From: Crocodylus rhombifer
Taxonomy: Eukaryota; Chordata; Crocodylia; Crocodylidae
Length of the DNA: 64,000 nt
NCBI GenBank assembly: GCA_038503035.1
Contig: JAVSML010019225.1
Span: 1 to 64,000, forward strand
Direction of reading: 5' to 3'
Shown here: positions 10,498-22,954 of the stretch, piece after piece
Position numbering within the stretch: the stretch's first letter is position 1
How the letters are laid out: every line of letters starts with the position of its first letter
Notes under the pieces: model-generated
Told to the model about the DNA's origin: nothing
Seen by the model: only the letters and a program-made list of their open reading frames with translations
The model's database searches: none
Made by a program: the position numbers and the translations under genes

Positions 10498-12087
10498 TTT
10501 TAATACTTCACAAATGCTGAAAATTATTTTTGTACAGTGATATTACTGTATTATAACCTCCAAAATCTGTGGCTTCAGAAATGTTAAGCTTTTTGGATTT
10601 TGATTTAATTAAATAGATGCTAATAAAACTTTATTTTTCGAGTTTAGTGTAGGTTTTATATAGTCTGTGCATTATGTTTGTTTGGTTAGAGCTTATAAAA
10701 CAATCGTGTTCATCAGTACTTCTGAACTACAGCATTATTTTATTCAAATGTGAACACTATTTTGTTTTTTAGTGTGTGCCACTTCTAAAGCTTGCATCAG
10801 CTCAAAAATAACGATGAGTTATTTTTAATCTCATTTTAAAAAAAATATTTGAGCAAGCATAATCAGATGTAACTTTAGCTAACTTTATTTTGTATGCAAT
10901 TCTCCATATAGTGGAAGCCTTCTTCGTTTTTACTTAGATTTTTTTAAAGACAGATTTAATTTAGGATGGGAGTATTTTAATTTGAGATATTACCACTGTG
11001 TCAGAATTGGCAGCACTTTCTCTTGTGTTCAGCTAAGTCTCATTTCAGGTTCTGGCCTCATTTTTTAAAATGCTTGAATTGGGTAGAGTGAGCATCAATG
11101 TAGAACTGTCACTCTTCTTCAGCTGAGGTCAATTAGCAGCTAGCAGACACTGTTTCTTTGTTTTGGAAAGATTTCATTTGGGCGAAGAAATCGGTTTTAT
11201 AACCAAATCCTGCTTTTCTTCTGTTTTTGATGGCAGAGGACCATATTTCCCAGCCACTTGCAAACAGCGACTGTCTGGCAGGATTTCCTGGATACACAGT
11301 AGTTTTAGATTGTTAAAGGCCAACTTTCTGGACTTCAGTGTTTGGCTTTGTTATTTGTACTGATTTTTCTTCCATGGGAACTAATCAGCTTATCATTTGG
11401 AAGGTAGAAATGGGGTCTAAGAAAAACCCATCTGTATCTAAACACCTCCATCCCAAATTTAAAAGAAGAAAAAAAGTCTTGAAATTGGATCTTGAAATTG
11501 GACATCTTAATCTTGATGACTAAGACTTCCTGAAAGTGCAGTAACCAGTAGTTTAGAAGTCAACGTTTTGGGCACTGTGGGTGACTAACGATCATTCAAC
11601 AAACACTTGAAAATATTATCCAGTCAGCCTATGTCTTTCATTTACCAGAACAATATGAAGTGTTGAGAAACTCTTAGGATTGGACTCCTAAGGAGTTGTT
11701 ATACGAGTATAAAACTATGGATGGCCAATGCTGATGATAAAAAGGAAATTTGTTTTTAATCTTTTTTCATTGTCGCCTGAAATTCACAATTTAAGGGAAG
11801 GGGATGAGAAAATCACTGAAGAGCCAGGAAATTCCATAGCTCTTGTTTCCATGGAATCAAACTAGCAAAAGAGGCAAGTACAATCTGCACCCCCACACAA
11901 ATCAGGTAAGAGTCACAGCCTAGTGATGCTTCCACCTGTCCTGAAAGAAGCCTGTGATATACCTAAATGGATAACTTGAGGAAGTTTCCTGGGATTCACA
12001 AGTTTCACAAAAACTTATGAAATTTGGAGGTTTTGTTTTGAGTTTTGCTAGGGCAAGTTGGGATAATGCAGCCAGATGTCACCAATT
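10498..12087. other. AT-rich intron, nothing recognised
   Basis: Sequence beyond the truncated gag end. No 5' LTR, primer-binding site or repeat was identified. Short open frames lack any family resemblance. Confidence 0.5.
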
Positions 12088-12089
12088 TA

Positions 12090-12347
12090 CCATATTTTCT
12101 CATGTACTCGTATACTTTGTTTTTGAAAAGCAGAATGAAGAAAAAATCTTGCTTTGTAGTAAGTAACTGAATAATAGGAGCTAGGAAGCTGAGCCTGCTT
12201 ATTTTTTAGCTCCCTGTGAATTGCTGCATATTTCACTTTTTCAACCAAGAAGCCACAAAAACTGCTCTTACCTTATTTCTCACGTATAATATGCACTCCA
12301 GCTTCCGGCAATGGGTTGGGGGGGGTGTTGAATGTAAGCAAATATGG
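12090..12347. mobile_element. Tigger/pogo-type MITE, 258 bp
   Basis: TA at 12,088-12,089 and 12,348-12,349. Ends CCATATTTTCTCATGTACTC and CCATATTTGCTTACATTC (right, reverse complement). A second start-like sequence, ACCTTATTTCTCACGTATAA at 12,270, suggests an internal duplication or a smaller nested copy (12,271-12,347). Confidence 0.65.
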
Positions 12348-12349
12348 TA

Positions 12350-14756
12350 TTTCATCCAGAAATCCCTATCAGTATGAGGGGGCTGGATAACTGCTAGAAG
12401 AGCAGGAATCTTTCTGGCCCTTATTAATTAAATTGGGGATGGGGGAGTGAAATGGCTGGTAATTCTTAGGCTTGCTTTTTTCTCCCTAAAATATTGTCAC
12501 GTTTTTGTGGCCTTTTCCAATTTTTCTCTCTGGGATTTTGGACAAGGCAGTCTCTCTTACTTTCTGTTATAAAAGCTCCATCTAGTTTTCACTATGCAAA
12601 GATTTTTTTTCATCCCATTCTGGTTTTAACTTTTCACTAGTGATTTCTGGAATAAGGAAAAATTATATGCATAGTGAAAACATAAGAGTAAATCTTGCTT
12701 CCATTCAAATTCAACAGAAGTTTCACCTTTGAATTGAATGGGGTCAGGATTCCACCCACTACATTTTTCAGTTACTTTAGATTTTGTTGTTGTTGTTTGG
12801 GGGTTTCACAGGGCATTTGGACAACAAAAAAAGAAAATGCAGCTCTGTCTCTCTCTGATTAGTGAGGTTTGTTAACATCAGGCACAAGAATAACTCTCGT
12901 ATTCCTTTTCTCTGCCCTTATCACCCCCACGCCTGAATCACATTCTTTCAGAATCTAAATGAGATATGAATGTCGTGGGCTTGTCTGGTTTGGATTTTTT
13001 TTTAAATAAACCTGCCACCCCTCCCCAGCTGTGATTGGCTTCAAGAATGTTAATCTCTGTGTAGTTTACTGCTGACTAGCTAGCCAATGAGAACGCTGGG
13101 GCCAGGATGATCAGTGTGGGAAGGCAAGAGTCTCAAATCACAGCAGACAGCCTGGAGGGAAGATGTGCAAAGTAAGCAAAAAGGAGACTGGAAAACAAGG
13201 AAGGAAGGAGGGGGAGGAGTTAAAACAAGCTGCAGCATGGATCTGTACAGCAACTAGGTGGCCACATCTCAAAAGTACATGTTATTGCCATATGAGTTTA
13301 ACCTAAGCATGTTTTTTAAACTTATTTTAAATGTGGGATGGCTCTTCTATAGGTTTGAAATAATAATGTGTTTTATTCTTAACTGCAAGATAATAAAAAG
13401 TGGACAGTCACCTAGAGCCGGGTTCAGTGATTGGGTGTATATCACAACGATGAAATTCTTTCTTAACCCCCTCAGGGGCTGGTCCCATACTTGTGCAAGC
13501 AGAACTCCTGCTGAATTTAATGGAAGATTTGCTTTTGTAAGCATTAGGTGGTCTTGCAAGGCTGCCCCAAATGTCTCTCATTCATTTGAGTATTTTTGTA
13601 AAATAAAAATGTGACATGCTGCAGCAGTGACAAACTCTGTTTGTCTACTATTGACAGCTGCAGTTTCCCTCGGCATTTATCTTCCTTGTACCTGCAAAGT
13701 ATTTCCTACAATGCTGAGGCTTTGGGTTTTGCTTGCTATTTACTGTAAATATATGTACATCTAAATAACTTTAATCAGGCAAACAGTTTCAGGATTGAAC
13801 CCATAAATGCATGAAGCTTCTTACCTGTACATGATTACATTTTAAAAAAGATAAGTAACTAGGGAAATGCAGTAATCTTGGCAATGTAATTAAAATTCTA
13901 TTGACGAGGTATAAGATTTGGTTTGGAATTAGGACTGTTGTACATTTAGGAAGAACAAACTGCTGTCATGACAACAAAGAAAATATATTTTAGGGGCTAT
14001 ACCAGCTCACCACGTCTGTTGCACTATTGCAGGTCTCATTTATATCTAAAGGTCAGAGAGCAATAGAGCAAAAGCTGTTAACTGTTCCTCCTCAACTCCC
14101 CCCCAACCCCACATGCTTTTTTTAAGTTAATCGATGTACTGACCTGAAAGCTGAGGTTATGAGAATGATCTTTGAGAGAGAGAATTGCAGTACTAGGACC
14201 TGCTTTGTATAACACTGTGTATTTTGAGCTATAGTTCTAATTTTTCAGTTGAAGAGAATTGTCCTCTAGAGAAATGAATTCCTTAAGGCCTTTTTTGTTA
14301 TCAGTTGGGAAGTCTGACTCTAGAACGGGGGGGAAAAAAAACTTGTAATAGGAAAATCTTAGAACTTCTCTGCACACTGAGAAAAAGAGATTCCAGAAAC
14401 TCTTAATAATGCAACTATATTAATCTGTGGCTTTTCTTTTTTACATGTCAGAGAGAAAATAATTTACCTTTTGAAAATTAATGTAATTTAGCAAACAAAG
14501 CGTTATTCAAATTACTTAGAGTAATATACTGAGCCCTTCTTACTCCTTTGATCCAGAAAGAAATGGTGTTGGACAGGAACTGCATTTTCCTCATTTATGC
14601 TAAACATACAGCTTCTGATGATAGCTAATGATCAATTCTCATGTGTAATAAACATAGAAATGGGTTGCAGATGTACGGGGTGGAAAGGAGATTGGAGGCT
14701 TGAGGCTTTGGTCACTATCTCTATACTTCTGTGTAAGGGTGCCTGAAGCCCAGTTC
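12350..14756. other. Intron, nothing coding recognised
   Basis: AT-rich with TTGTTG runs. Around 13,026-13,130 two CCAAT-type boxes (GATTGG, CCAATGAG) face each other about 55 bases apart; without a CpG island or conserved context this is only noted. Confidence 0.45.
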
Positions 14757-14764
14757 TTTAACCC

Positions 14765-15065
14765 AGGGTGTCAAAGTCACCCTGACCCTCAGGCCACATC
14801 TGGACTGCAGGATTCCCTGTAGACTATATCCAGACCTAACAGCAGTGGGACCAGCAGCAGGGAAACAGACACAGTGGAAGTAGCGGTGATAGTGGGGGCA
14901 GTGGTGGAGGCAGTTGGCACTGATGGCCGTGATCAATATGGCCCCATAATTCCAAATTCTGCAGTGGCACTGACTCACGCTAGCCCTATCCCTGAATTCA
15001 GTTGCTTGCTAGGAGCGCTGCATGCCAAAAGCAATGGCTCTGTAGGCCATGCTTGATGCCCCTAG
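14765..15065. mobile_element. hAT MITE, 301 bp, perfect 8-bp TSD
   Basis: TTTAACCC flanks both sides exactly (14,757-14,764 and 15,066-15,073). The ends read AGGGTGTCAAAGTC on the left and CTAGGGGCATCAAGC on the right in reverse complement, a diverged hAT terminal repeat. It is non-coding. Confidence 0.8.
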
Positions 15066-15073
15066 TTTAACCC

Positions 15074-17036
15074 AACTGACTATCCACATGAAAGACCAAA
15101 TGAGTTTGCCCTGTGACAGCTTTGTAGCCTGTGTCTTGGAACATTCTTGAGCATCAGAGTGCAAGGTCAAGCTTTGCACTAGCCTGACCCGGCCCAGAAG
15201 TGTACTCAAGACTTACCCATGTTCAAAGTCTCCATTATTGGAAGTCTGCCAGACTTCTGGCCCAGAGGTGCCTTGCACATAATTTAGCACACAAGACTAG
15301 GTAGAGTTGCATCTTGTAGACTAACTAAGAGAGACATGTGGGGAGAGTACAGTACTCAGAGCTCTTCCAGGAGTCAGTCTGCCTAGTCATTCTGTATTTG
15401 GCGCTGACAAGATGATGTAGATGGGGACAGGTGGCTCATGTGGCTTGGGTTAGTAAAAAGCAATGTTCAGTGTGGACCCCAATTAGCAGTTTTAAGTGCT
15501 GTGCCTATTGATTTTTAGGGGCATGTTTTTGCTTTTTCGTTAGAAAGTTGGTGAGGTATAGTTGCAGGTAGAATTGATTTTAGATGACTACAACAATTCT
15601 CTACAAATTTCAACACTTGCAAATTATTGACTCTAGTATGATACTTTTCATACAGTTCAGTCGCGTTTTACATTTCTCTTAAACTGTGATAACAGTGACA
15701 TGTTTGTTATACTTTTTGTTATACACGTTTGTTATACTTTTTTGACAAGGTTGTTATACTTGTAAACAGCAAAAGACATTTACAGGACTTTTATTTATTT
15801 ATTTGTACAGCTCTGTAACCCAAATGGTGGGCAGCTGCTTATTTTTTATTTTCTAGCGTATTTAATTTTCTCAATCCTTTTGTATAACTTATAACTATAT
15901 AACTTTAAATTCTTTCATTTGTGAGGTTATAGGTGCCTCTGAAAAACAAATATTTCTATTCAGAAATTTTTTTGGTTTTTCTTTTTTCGTTTTAATTTTC
16001 TTGACAAATAGATCATTGGTATCAACAAGAGAAAATAAATGTGAAAATATAAAAGAACCATAATATAAATTAAATATGAATTGTGTGAAAATCCATCAAC
16101 CAGACAAATGCATTAATACTATTATGAACTGTATACATTTTTTTAAACAACTCCCACAACAGTGTTTTATATAATAGTTTAATTCAATACCCTTTCTTGT
16201 CTCTCTCAAGAATTGGGATTTCATCCAAGCTCTAAAGGTTAAGTTATCAATAGAACTCAAAGGGTGTTTTGTTTCCATTTGTATAACTAGTTTAATGTTT
16301 TTTAAGTCCACAGCATATGCTAACAATGGAATCAGTCAATTACGGGAAGGCATAGCAAGACATTCTTAAAGTTCTCTTCACAGTAGCAAATACTGTTGAA
16401 ACTAATTCAGGAAAAAGAGCAACTCCTTTCAGTGAAGAAAATTATTTTAATTAGTAGTCCACATAGGATAATATATATTCAAATACTTCTTTAATGTCCC
16501 AGCTTCAAGATAAGTAGTTATAATGAGCATGCAGTAGGGGAAAAAACAGGTCTGTGGCTCAATCAGCTGCATACAAATAATTGTATTGTGTCCCCTTGTT
16601 AAAGCTTCATGAAATTTTCATGAAACATTAACAGTGCCTGTACAAGCAAGTGCCACAAATTTTACAGGACAAATCTGCAAACTTAAATACTGTAGGCAGT
16701 AATTTGAACCTAGAACAATGTCATCTTCTGGACATGAATATTTGAGCTACTGAATAGTTGTTGTAGATGTAATCCTAGTTACTGTAATTGTAAAAGAGAA
16801 CGGATTGAGAAGTACTGATTTTGTTCTCATGAAGGACAACAATCTAATTGTTTCCAGTTAGCGATTGAACTTTGCAAATCAGATCACTAGCATACTGATT
16901 TAAATCCTTCATTTTATTAGGTATTCTCTTGTTTCCTACATAATAATTAGAGATCCTGGTTTTCTCTGTTTTAAAAATAAGAATCTCCAATTAAAACCCC
17001 CCAAATGCTCATTATTCTGTGGTTAGAACAAAATCC

Positions 17037-17039
<3 letters not shown>
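15074..17039. other. AT-rich intron, nothing recognised
   Basis: Contains tandem TTTGTTATACTTTT-like motifs at 15,708-15,760 and a short TTTA repeat near 15,790. No gene or clear element. Confidence 0.5.
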
Positions 17040-17075
<36 letters not shown>

Positions 17076-17106
17076 AGTATATATCCGTGTGTGTGTGTGT
17101 GTATGT
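17040..17106. repeat. (AT)n and (TG)n compound microsatellite
   Basis: About 15 AT units, a short spacer and about 8 GT units ending near 17,102. Confidence 0.9.
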
Positions 17107-17221
17107 ATATACAGGGATCAGTTGAACACAATGTTTTAGACATATTTACAGTTTTAAAGCAATTTGGAAGCCTACCAGTGCCTCAATCACTTTAATAAAA
17201 CAAATTCTAAATACCTATAAA

Positions 17222-18270
17222 GTTTGGTGTTTGATTTTGGGTTTTTATCATGGAAAATCGGAGCTCCCTCTGATCCCTTTGCTCATCAGGAGGCAGATCC
17301 AGCTGCGGCTCCTCCCCACCCCCCCACACTTTGTGGCACTGAGCAGCCCTGATGCGCTGGTGTCCTGCCCCTGCCATTACCCCTCACTCCCCACCCACAG
17401 CCTCCTTCCTGGACCCTGCTGGTGCTCCACACTCCCCAGCCACAGTGCCTGGCCCTGTTGGTGCCCCTCACTCCCCACCCACAGCCCTGCTGGAGAGGGC
17501 CCCAGCTACCAGGGCTATGGGGCCAGGTCTGCAGCCCCCTTCTCCCCCACAGCAATGCCCGAGCCTAGGCTGCCATCTGTGGGAGGCAGCAGCTGCTACA
17601 GTAGAGTGGAGAGCAGAGCCCAATTCCCCCTCCCCCACAGGCAGTATGGCCAGACCCTGGGGTGGGCAGGGGTGGATGCAGGCTGCCTGCTGTGGGCTGT
17701 GGGGAAGGGGCTGGCTCCCCACCACTGCATGCACTCCTGGGCTGGGGGGCACGTGCCCCCCAGACTTGTGTGCAGGGTGGGTGTGGGCTTGGGGCTCCCC
17801 ACCCTGTTGCCCTCTCCCCAGGACCTCCATGACCCAGTGGGCAGGACCGAGTGCAGCAGGGCAGAAGAGTGAAGCTGGCAGAATGATGCGACCCCTACCA
17901 TGAGCCCTGCCTTGCCATGGTAAGGTGCCTTCTGCACTGCCACCCCCACTTCTGCCGGGCGTGCAGGGGATGCCTTGGCACAGAGGCGCAGGGCTCGTGG
18001 CAGTAGCATCAAGCTTCCTACGCGCGCTGCCCTGCTGCACTGGGTCCTGCCTGCTGGGCTGTGGAGGCCCCAGGGGGAGGGCTGCAGAGTAGGGAGCCTG
18101 AGCCCAAGCCCATCCTGTGCACAAGTCTGGGGGCATATGCCCCCATGTTCCTGAGGAGCTCATGCAGCAGCAGGAAGTCAGCCTCCACCCTCCCCCTCCA
18201 GACGAACCGCCTGCTTCCCACCCGGGCCCTGCGGCCATGCATTCTGGCCCCAGAATACACTATAATATGT
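17222..18270. mobile_element. GC-rich foldback block related to the 47-kb hAT
   Basis: A sharply GC-rich 1-kb island between AT-rich flanks. Phrases such as GTGTGCAGGGTGGGTGTGGG, GACCCAGTGGGCAGGACC and GTGCAGCAGGGCAG parallel the 47-kb element core. Its edges (GATTTTGGGTTTTTATCATGG on the left, AT-rich sequence to about 18,270 on the right) resemble that element's subterminal arms. Its centre is an inverted repeat: 17,745-17,925 against 17,935-18,150. Exact ends and a target duplication were not found. The long open frames here are a GC artefact. Confidence 0.6.
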
Positions 18271-18842
18271 AAAATATTAAAATTAGTCAAAAAGAAGTCT
18301 AAGGTAGTGTATTGAAAAGGCTTAGCTTAGATGAATCCCTGGAAAGATGGAGCGTTTGTGATTGTAGATTTTTACGTTCTTGTGTCTGTTCATGCCTGGA
18401 CATGGCAGATTGGAGCCACTTTAAGACTCTTGAATTTCGCTAAGTTTGTGATTTATTAGAGGTTTTAGTATTTAGAAATTGGGTTATATATTTTTTAAAA
18501 ATGGTATGCCTCCTTTGTGAAAGGAATAAAAAATATTAATGGCTCTCCCCTAAGGAGAACACCTTTTTTTACCATGAGAAATATGAGTCTTTCTTACAAA
18601 TATGTAGCTTTAACTTTGCTATTGCTAATAATAAGCTGGGCTGGTAGTACAGTCTATCATTAAGATTTCCCAACACTTCCCATTGTAAAACCCCATTTTT
18701 TTTTAGTTGCTTATAACTTTGCTAACTTTTCAGCTTTGGGGCTGAAATTTTTTACATCTAATATGCGCATCAGGTTGAATTTTCTTGAAAAAATTCAGCC
18801 AAAATGGTTCAGATATGTCTTAGAGCAGGGCTGAGGGAAAAT

Positions 18843-18895
18843 TGTCCCCATTTTACAGATAGAAACCTGAAGTACAGAGATATTAAAGTGAAAGA
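18843..18895 (+). mobile_element. MIR-type SINE fragment
   Basis: GTCCCCATTTTACAGATAGA, AACCTGAAGTACAGAGA, then TTAAAGTGA: the MIR 'ccccattttacagatgaggaaactgaggcacagag' stretch. Confidence 0.45.
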
Positions 18896-19000
18896 ATATC
18901 CATTCTTATGACCTTCCTTAAAATGTCCTAGCAATTTCATGGTTTGGAACGGGGACTTGAAACTTGGCAAAACAGTGGCCACATGCACCTACCCCTGACC

Positions 19001-19022
19001 CCCCCCCCCCCCTTTTTTTTTT
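19001..19022. repeat. Homopolymer C12-T10 junction
   Basis: A run of about twelve C (19,001-19,012) followed directly by ten T. It is a place where assembly or read errors are likely. Confidence 0.9.
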
Positions 19023-19157
19023 CTGTTTCAGGAAAATCTGCTGACATCTGACCAAGGTGCAAGAATTTGAAAAATTACATTTTGCACATGCCCGGCAGAG
19101 AGATTTTGGGTTTTAGCAGATTCCATGAGGTTGTAGCCACACACAATATCTGCAGTT

Positions 19158-19236
19158 GTAACTAGCACTGGGGTTGGACTCTGGAGACTTGGATGCTATT
19201 CCTGCCTATGTTACAGAGTTCCTATGATTCTAGTCA
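19158..19236 (+). mobile_element. MIR-type SINE fragment (5' half)
   Basis: CACTGGGGTTGGACTCTGGAG, ACTTGGATGCTATTCCTGCC and AGTCAAGTTAA follow the MIR text 'actggactcaggagacctgggttctagtccc...gtgacc'. The copy is diverged. Confidence 0.35.
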
Positions 19237-19582
19237 AGTTAAATAGACTTCTTCCCAGGTGGTAATTTTAATTTTGTGTTTCTCACAGGAGGTCATCACA
19301 TCCCAATTCCGTGCTCAAAGCAGTATCCTGTCTAAACCATTCCAGACAAGTGCTTGTCTAATCTGCTCTTGACATTTCCATGGATGGAGCTTCTACAGCC
19401 GGTTCTAAAGCTTAACCACCCCTGTAGAGGAAGTTCCTTCTGTTATACACCCTGACTTTTCAGGGTATCTGACTTTATACTCCTGGGGTCTTGCTTGCCA
19501 GAAGCACTGAGTATGCACAATTGCACTTGAAATTAGTGGGGGCTGTGCTTCAAACTTGTATGTGCTGTTCTGCTACTACATT

Positions 19583-19890
19583 CGTGATTCACAGCCAGGG
19601 ATCTGTGGCACACCTTGAGATCCTTTCAAAAGTGCTGCAGGGTGCCACACAATGTTAGCACTGTGAGGTGTGCAAACAAGATTAACCCAGAGATTTCAAA
19701 TAGGAATCCATATGGTTAAAAACATTCCGACTTGTGGGGTCTTTCTGAGATTTTTGTGACAGAAGAATTGCTTTATTCATTTTCTGCACTCAAAAAATGA
19801 ATGAAAAATAAGAGTTGGCATTTTCCAAGGGGTACCTCAAGTCTTTTGTGGGGTGCCTTGAGCCTAAAAATTTTGAGCATCTCTTCTACA
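19583..19890. mobile_element. hAT MITE, family with GTGCTGCAGGGTGCC core (copy 1)
   Basis: It shares its whole body with copies at 54.0 and 57.3 kb: GTGCTG..GGGTGCCA, TGTTAGCACTGTGAGG, GATTAACCCAGAGATTTCA, AAAAACATTCCGAC and GGTCTTTCTGAG. The left end reads GTGATTCACAGCCAGG and the right end is AT-rich. No target duplication was resolved. Confidence 0.65.
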
Positions 19891-19959
19891 TACTCTGAAA
19901 TGTCAGGAATTGGGCATCTCAAATGGGCATGCAAAATCAATGGTTATTTTTTCACTTTA

Positions 19960-20045
19960 ATCTCCCTGTGCCTTAGCTTTCTTCCTGTAAAATGAGGATA
20001 ATAGTGTGAGAATAAATTCATATTTGTGAAGTACTAAGGCAGTAT
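19960..20045 (-). mobile_element. MIR-type SINE relic
   Basis: On the + strand: CTGTGCCTTAGCTTTCTTCC, TGTAAAATGAGGATAATAG and TTGTGAAGTACT, the reverse complement of the MIR 3' half. Confidence 0.5.
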
Positions 20046-21847
20046 AGTACCGAGTAACAGAGAAAAGCCAGTGAGGAAATGAACAATTCTGTCTTACAAG
20101 CAGAGTTTGAATAGTGTGCAGTAAATAAGACCTGAACAACAAAAAGAAAACAAAAAATGAAGTACCTGTTCAGTAACTGAGCAGCATTATCCTGTATTCA
20201 GGATGAGGCATGAATTGAAGACAGTTTTATAATGTATGCACCCAAGAGCCAAGGACAGTTTAACTGTTGGTGTTTGAATTTCTAAACTTAAAAGCATCGT
20301 TTCCATGTAGCTTTTCAAAAAATGTGCAACATAAACTAGTGCTGAGAGAGAAACTAAAACAACTGCATTTTCCTCCAGAATCGGTACTTTGTGAGTCTAG
20401 AGTTCTTGGGTTCACTAACAAAGAGAGAGCTGCTTCTGCACACATTCTACATGGGTTTGTGCAGCAGTAGAGGGAGGTAGCTCTCTAGCCCTAGCAAGAT
20501 GCAGTTCAGATCCTGTAATATGTTGCAGTCACATTCCAGCATTCAGACAGAGTTAAGAATTTTTATGGACAAATTATGAAGGTCTAAAAATCTGTCTCCT
20601 AATGAAATTGCTGAAAGATCTTAAGCTTTAAGCTCTTTTGAGCAGCAATGGTGCCTTGTTTGGTAAGTGCCTAGGAACTGTTGTAATTTAAATAATGAAT
20701 ATTAGTTAATAACCAAGGCTCTTAACAAGGATTGCTCGGAAATGATTATCTGTGTTATAGTTTTCCAGAAGCAACAAAAACCTGGTCATTATATGGAGAT
20801 CTCTTCATCTTTACTTTGCAGTCTGAGGGTAAGCGTTGGCTCTAGAAATTTTCCAGCCCTCAGAGTAGAGAGGGGAGGTGGGTGGAGGAAAGGAAGCTCA
20901 ACTAAATTCAATAGAGAAAACATTGTTTCCTCATACAGTTATGCAGCCACATCCTGCCCTCATTTTGTGCACATAATGCCCCTAGAGATCAAGGGATATT
21001 TGTAGGCAGAATACGGGCAGTATTTGGCTATTACATGCAAGACCGGTGAGATAGTTTAAGTTTCAAAACTGAAACTATTTGAAGTGAAGAAGTAATTAAC
21101 ACAATGCCTTTCTAAATCATTAAAAAGAGGCCTGTTAAAGGGGATTCTTAAGAAGCAGCATTCTTGGAAATTTTCCTTTAATCCTGAAATGCAAAGCAGA
21201 GTAGTGTACACTGAAAGTATATATTCTTACTAATAAAGATAATCAAACCTATTCCCGATTTAATCTCTTTTACTGAACACAATAAATCCCTTGCCCTATC
21301 TGGATTAGGAAGATGACAGCAGTAACTGAAGTGTGTCCTTGAGTCTCCAGCACTGACAGGTGCTGGATATAAGATGTCTCTGGTAGTGCTGTGAAGCAGT
21401 GACACTGCAGGAGAGCGATAGGCTGCATTTGATCTGGTGAGGAAGAGTGTTGCTAGCTAATATGGAAACCCCCACCCAGGGCTTCCACTGGTCTCAACAG
21501 CTGCCATGAGCTGCTGTGAAATATTGCTTAATTATAGAATTTTCCTTGATCCTCTTTATCCCCTTCAGAGATTTTTGGCCCCACCCTAGTGAAAACTAAC
21601 TACCTTAGGGCAAGGAATTCATGGTAGTATTATAGTGGCGCCATTTATTCCACTGTCATATAGGAGCTGGTGGTGTTCCCATGCTGAATATGGGCTTTGA
21701 GATTTCAATATGCCAATAAATATGGTTACCATGGGCAGGAATCTTTTTTTTAAATCTCTTCACCTGAGAAGTTTGACATTTAAAAAAAAATTATTTCATT
21801 CTTATGGGTTTTTTACATGTATATAAATATTAATCTATGTATCATCA
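20046..21847. other. Intron, nothing recognised
   Basis: Moderately AT-rich unique sequence between a MIR relic and a CR1 tail. Open frames are short and unlike known families. Confidence 0.45.
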
Positions 21848-22106
21848 TGATATCATAGTGCTTAGGGTTGGAAGGGACCTAAACAAATCATCAGGTCCAA
21901 CCCTCTGCCCTGGGCAGGAGCAGGTGCCATGGTCATATCATCCCAGCCAAATATCTGTCCAGTCTCCTCTTGAAGACCCCCAAGGTAGGAGAGAGCACCA
22001 CCTCCCTTGGGAGCCCATCGCAGAGCCTGGCAGCCTTAACTATAAAGCGATGCCTCCTGATGTCCATCCTGAACCTTCTTTCTAACAATTTGTGGCCATT
22101 ATTCCT
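21848..22106 (-). mobile_element. CR1 LINE 3' tail fragment
   Basis: About 260 bp of antisense CR1 3' end: TCATAGTGCTTAGGGTTGG, the AAGGGACCT block, TCCAACCCTCTGCCC and the CTCTTGAAGACCCCCAAGG block, closely parallel to the 59.2-59.5 kb copy. It stops abruptly near 22,106, a typical 5' truncation. Confidence 0.85.
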
Positions 22107-22682
22107 AGTAACCCTGTATTTATTTATTAGATGTACATCCTGCCTTATTCAACTATGAGCCCTGCAAATAATTATGCAGAGTCAACATTTGCTCTTTTGC
22201 CAGAAGAAAAAAAGAAACTCAGTTTTTCTTAAAAGAAAAGATATTTATTTTTCATGTGCAGTAACTTTTCCATCTATAATGTTGCATGGGGATGTGTTTA
22301 TTATTATGAATATTTATTCCCATGAACAGTAAATCCTTAAATCATACTTCTGAATTCACTTGGCTTGCTTGCTCCAGGGTTGAAGTTGACCTCTTATTAT
22401 ATTATAAATCCATTGTTATTTAAAGGGCTAAATTTTAGGTATATCTAAACTGGGAAGAGGAAGGGTCCTTTTTCACCAGTTTAGGCCAGGTTGACTTTCT
22501 CTTCTATGAACAGGACTAGAGCAGGGATGAGACTGGTCTTCCTTAATCTAATTGTCTTACCCTGCTCTGCAAGTTGGTAGGAGGGCTACGGAAGGGGTTT
22601 TCCTTCTCCATGGAGTCTCTGCCCCTACTCTTGCCAGATAGCCTACCAATTATAAGGTCCACAGAGAGTTGTAACTACAATA

Positions 22683-22952
22683 AAAGCCCCGGTTTCCGGC
22701 ACATGGGGAATGGGGGATGCTGGTAATCTAAAAATGCTGGTTACCTAAGGCACAGGGGTTTCTGGATGGATGTGGAGTGGGGGGTAGGAGGGGTGGTGGT
22801 GGACACATGTGGAGGGACAGCAGCGCAGGGTGGTGGTGGCAGCCACTGCATGTGAGCTTCCCGCCACCTCCCCCGCCCCACGTGCGTCCAGCTGGCCAGA
22901 AATTTCAGTTAATACAGGTGCTGGTTAGTAAAATGCCAAATGACAGGGCTCT
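22683..22952. mobile_element. Tigger/pogo-type MITE, 270 bp
   Basis: TA at 22,681-22,682 and 22,953-22,954. Ends AAAGCCCCGGTTTCCGGCAC and AGAGCCCTGTCATTTGGCAT (right, reverse complement). A GC-rich, GGGTGGTGGTGG-like middle. Confidence 0.65.
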
Positions 22953-22954
22953 TA

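Noticed and set aside
10500..10900. Possible 5' LTR of the provirus
   Set aside because: No match to the 3' LTR ends TGATGAGGAA or to its TATA region; the sequence is plain AT-rich intron.
13026..13135. Possible promoter with facing CCAAT boxes
   Set aside because: No TATA, CpG richness, first exon or downstream open frame; such hexamers occur often by chance.
17231..18238. Several overlapping open frames of 130-256 codons on both strands
   Set aside because: They sit in a GC-rich palindromic repeat where stop codons are rare; proline/glycine/alanine-rich translations in several frames at once show no domain.
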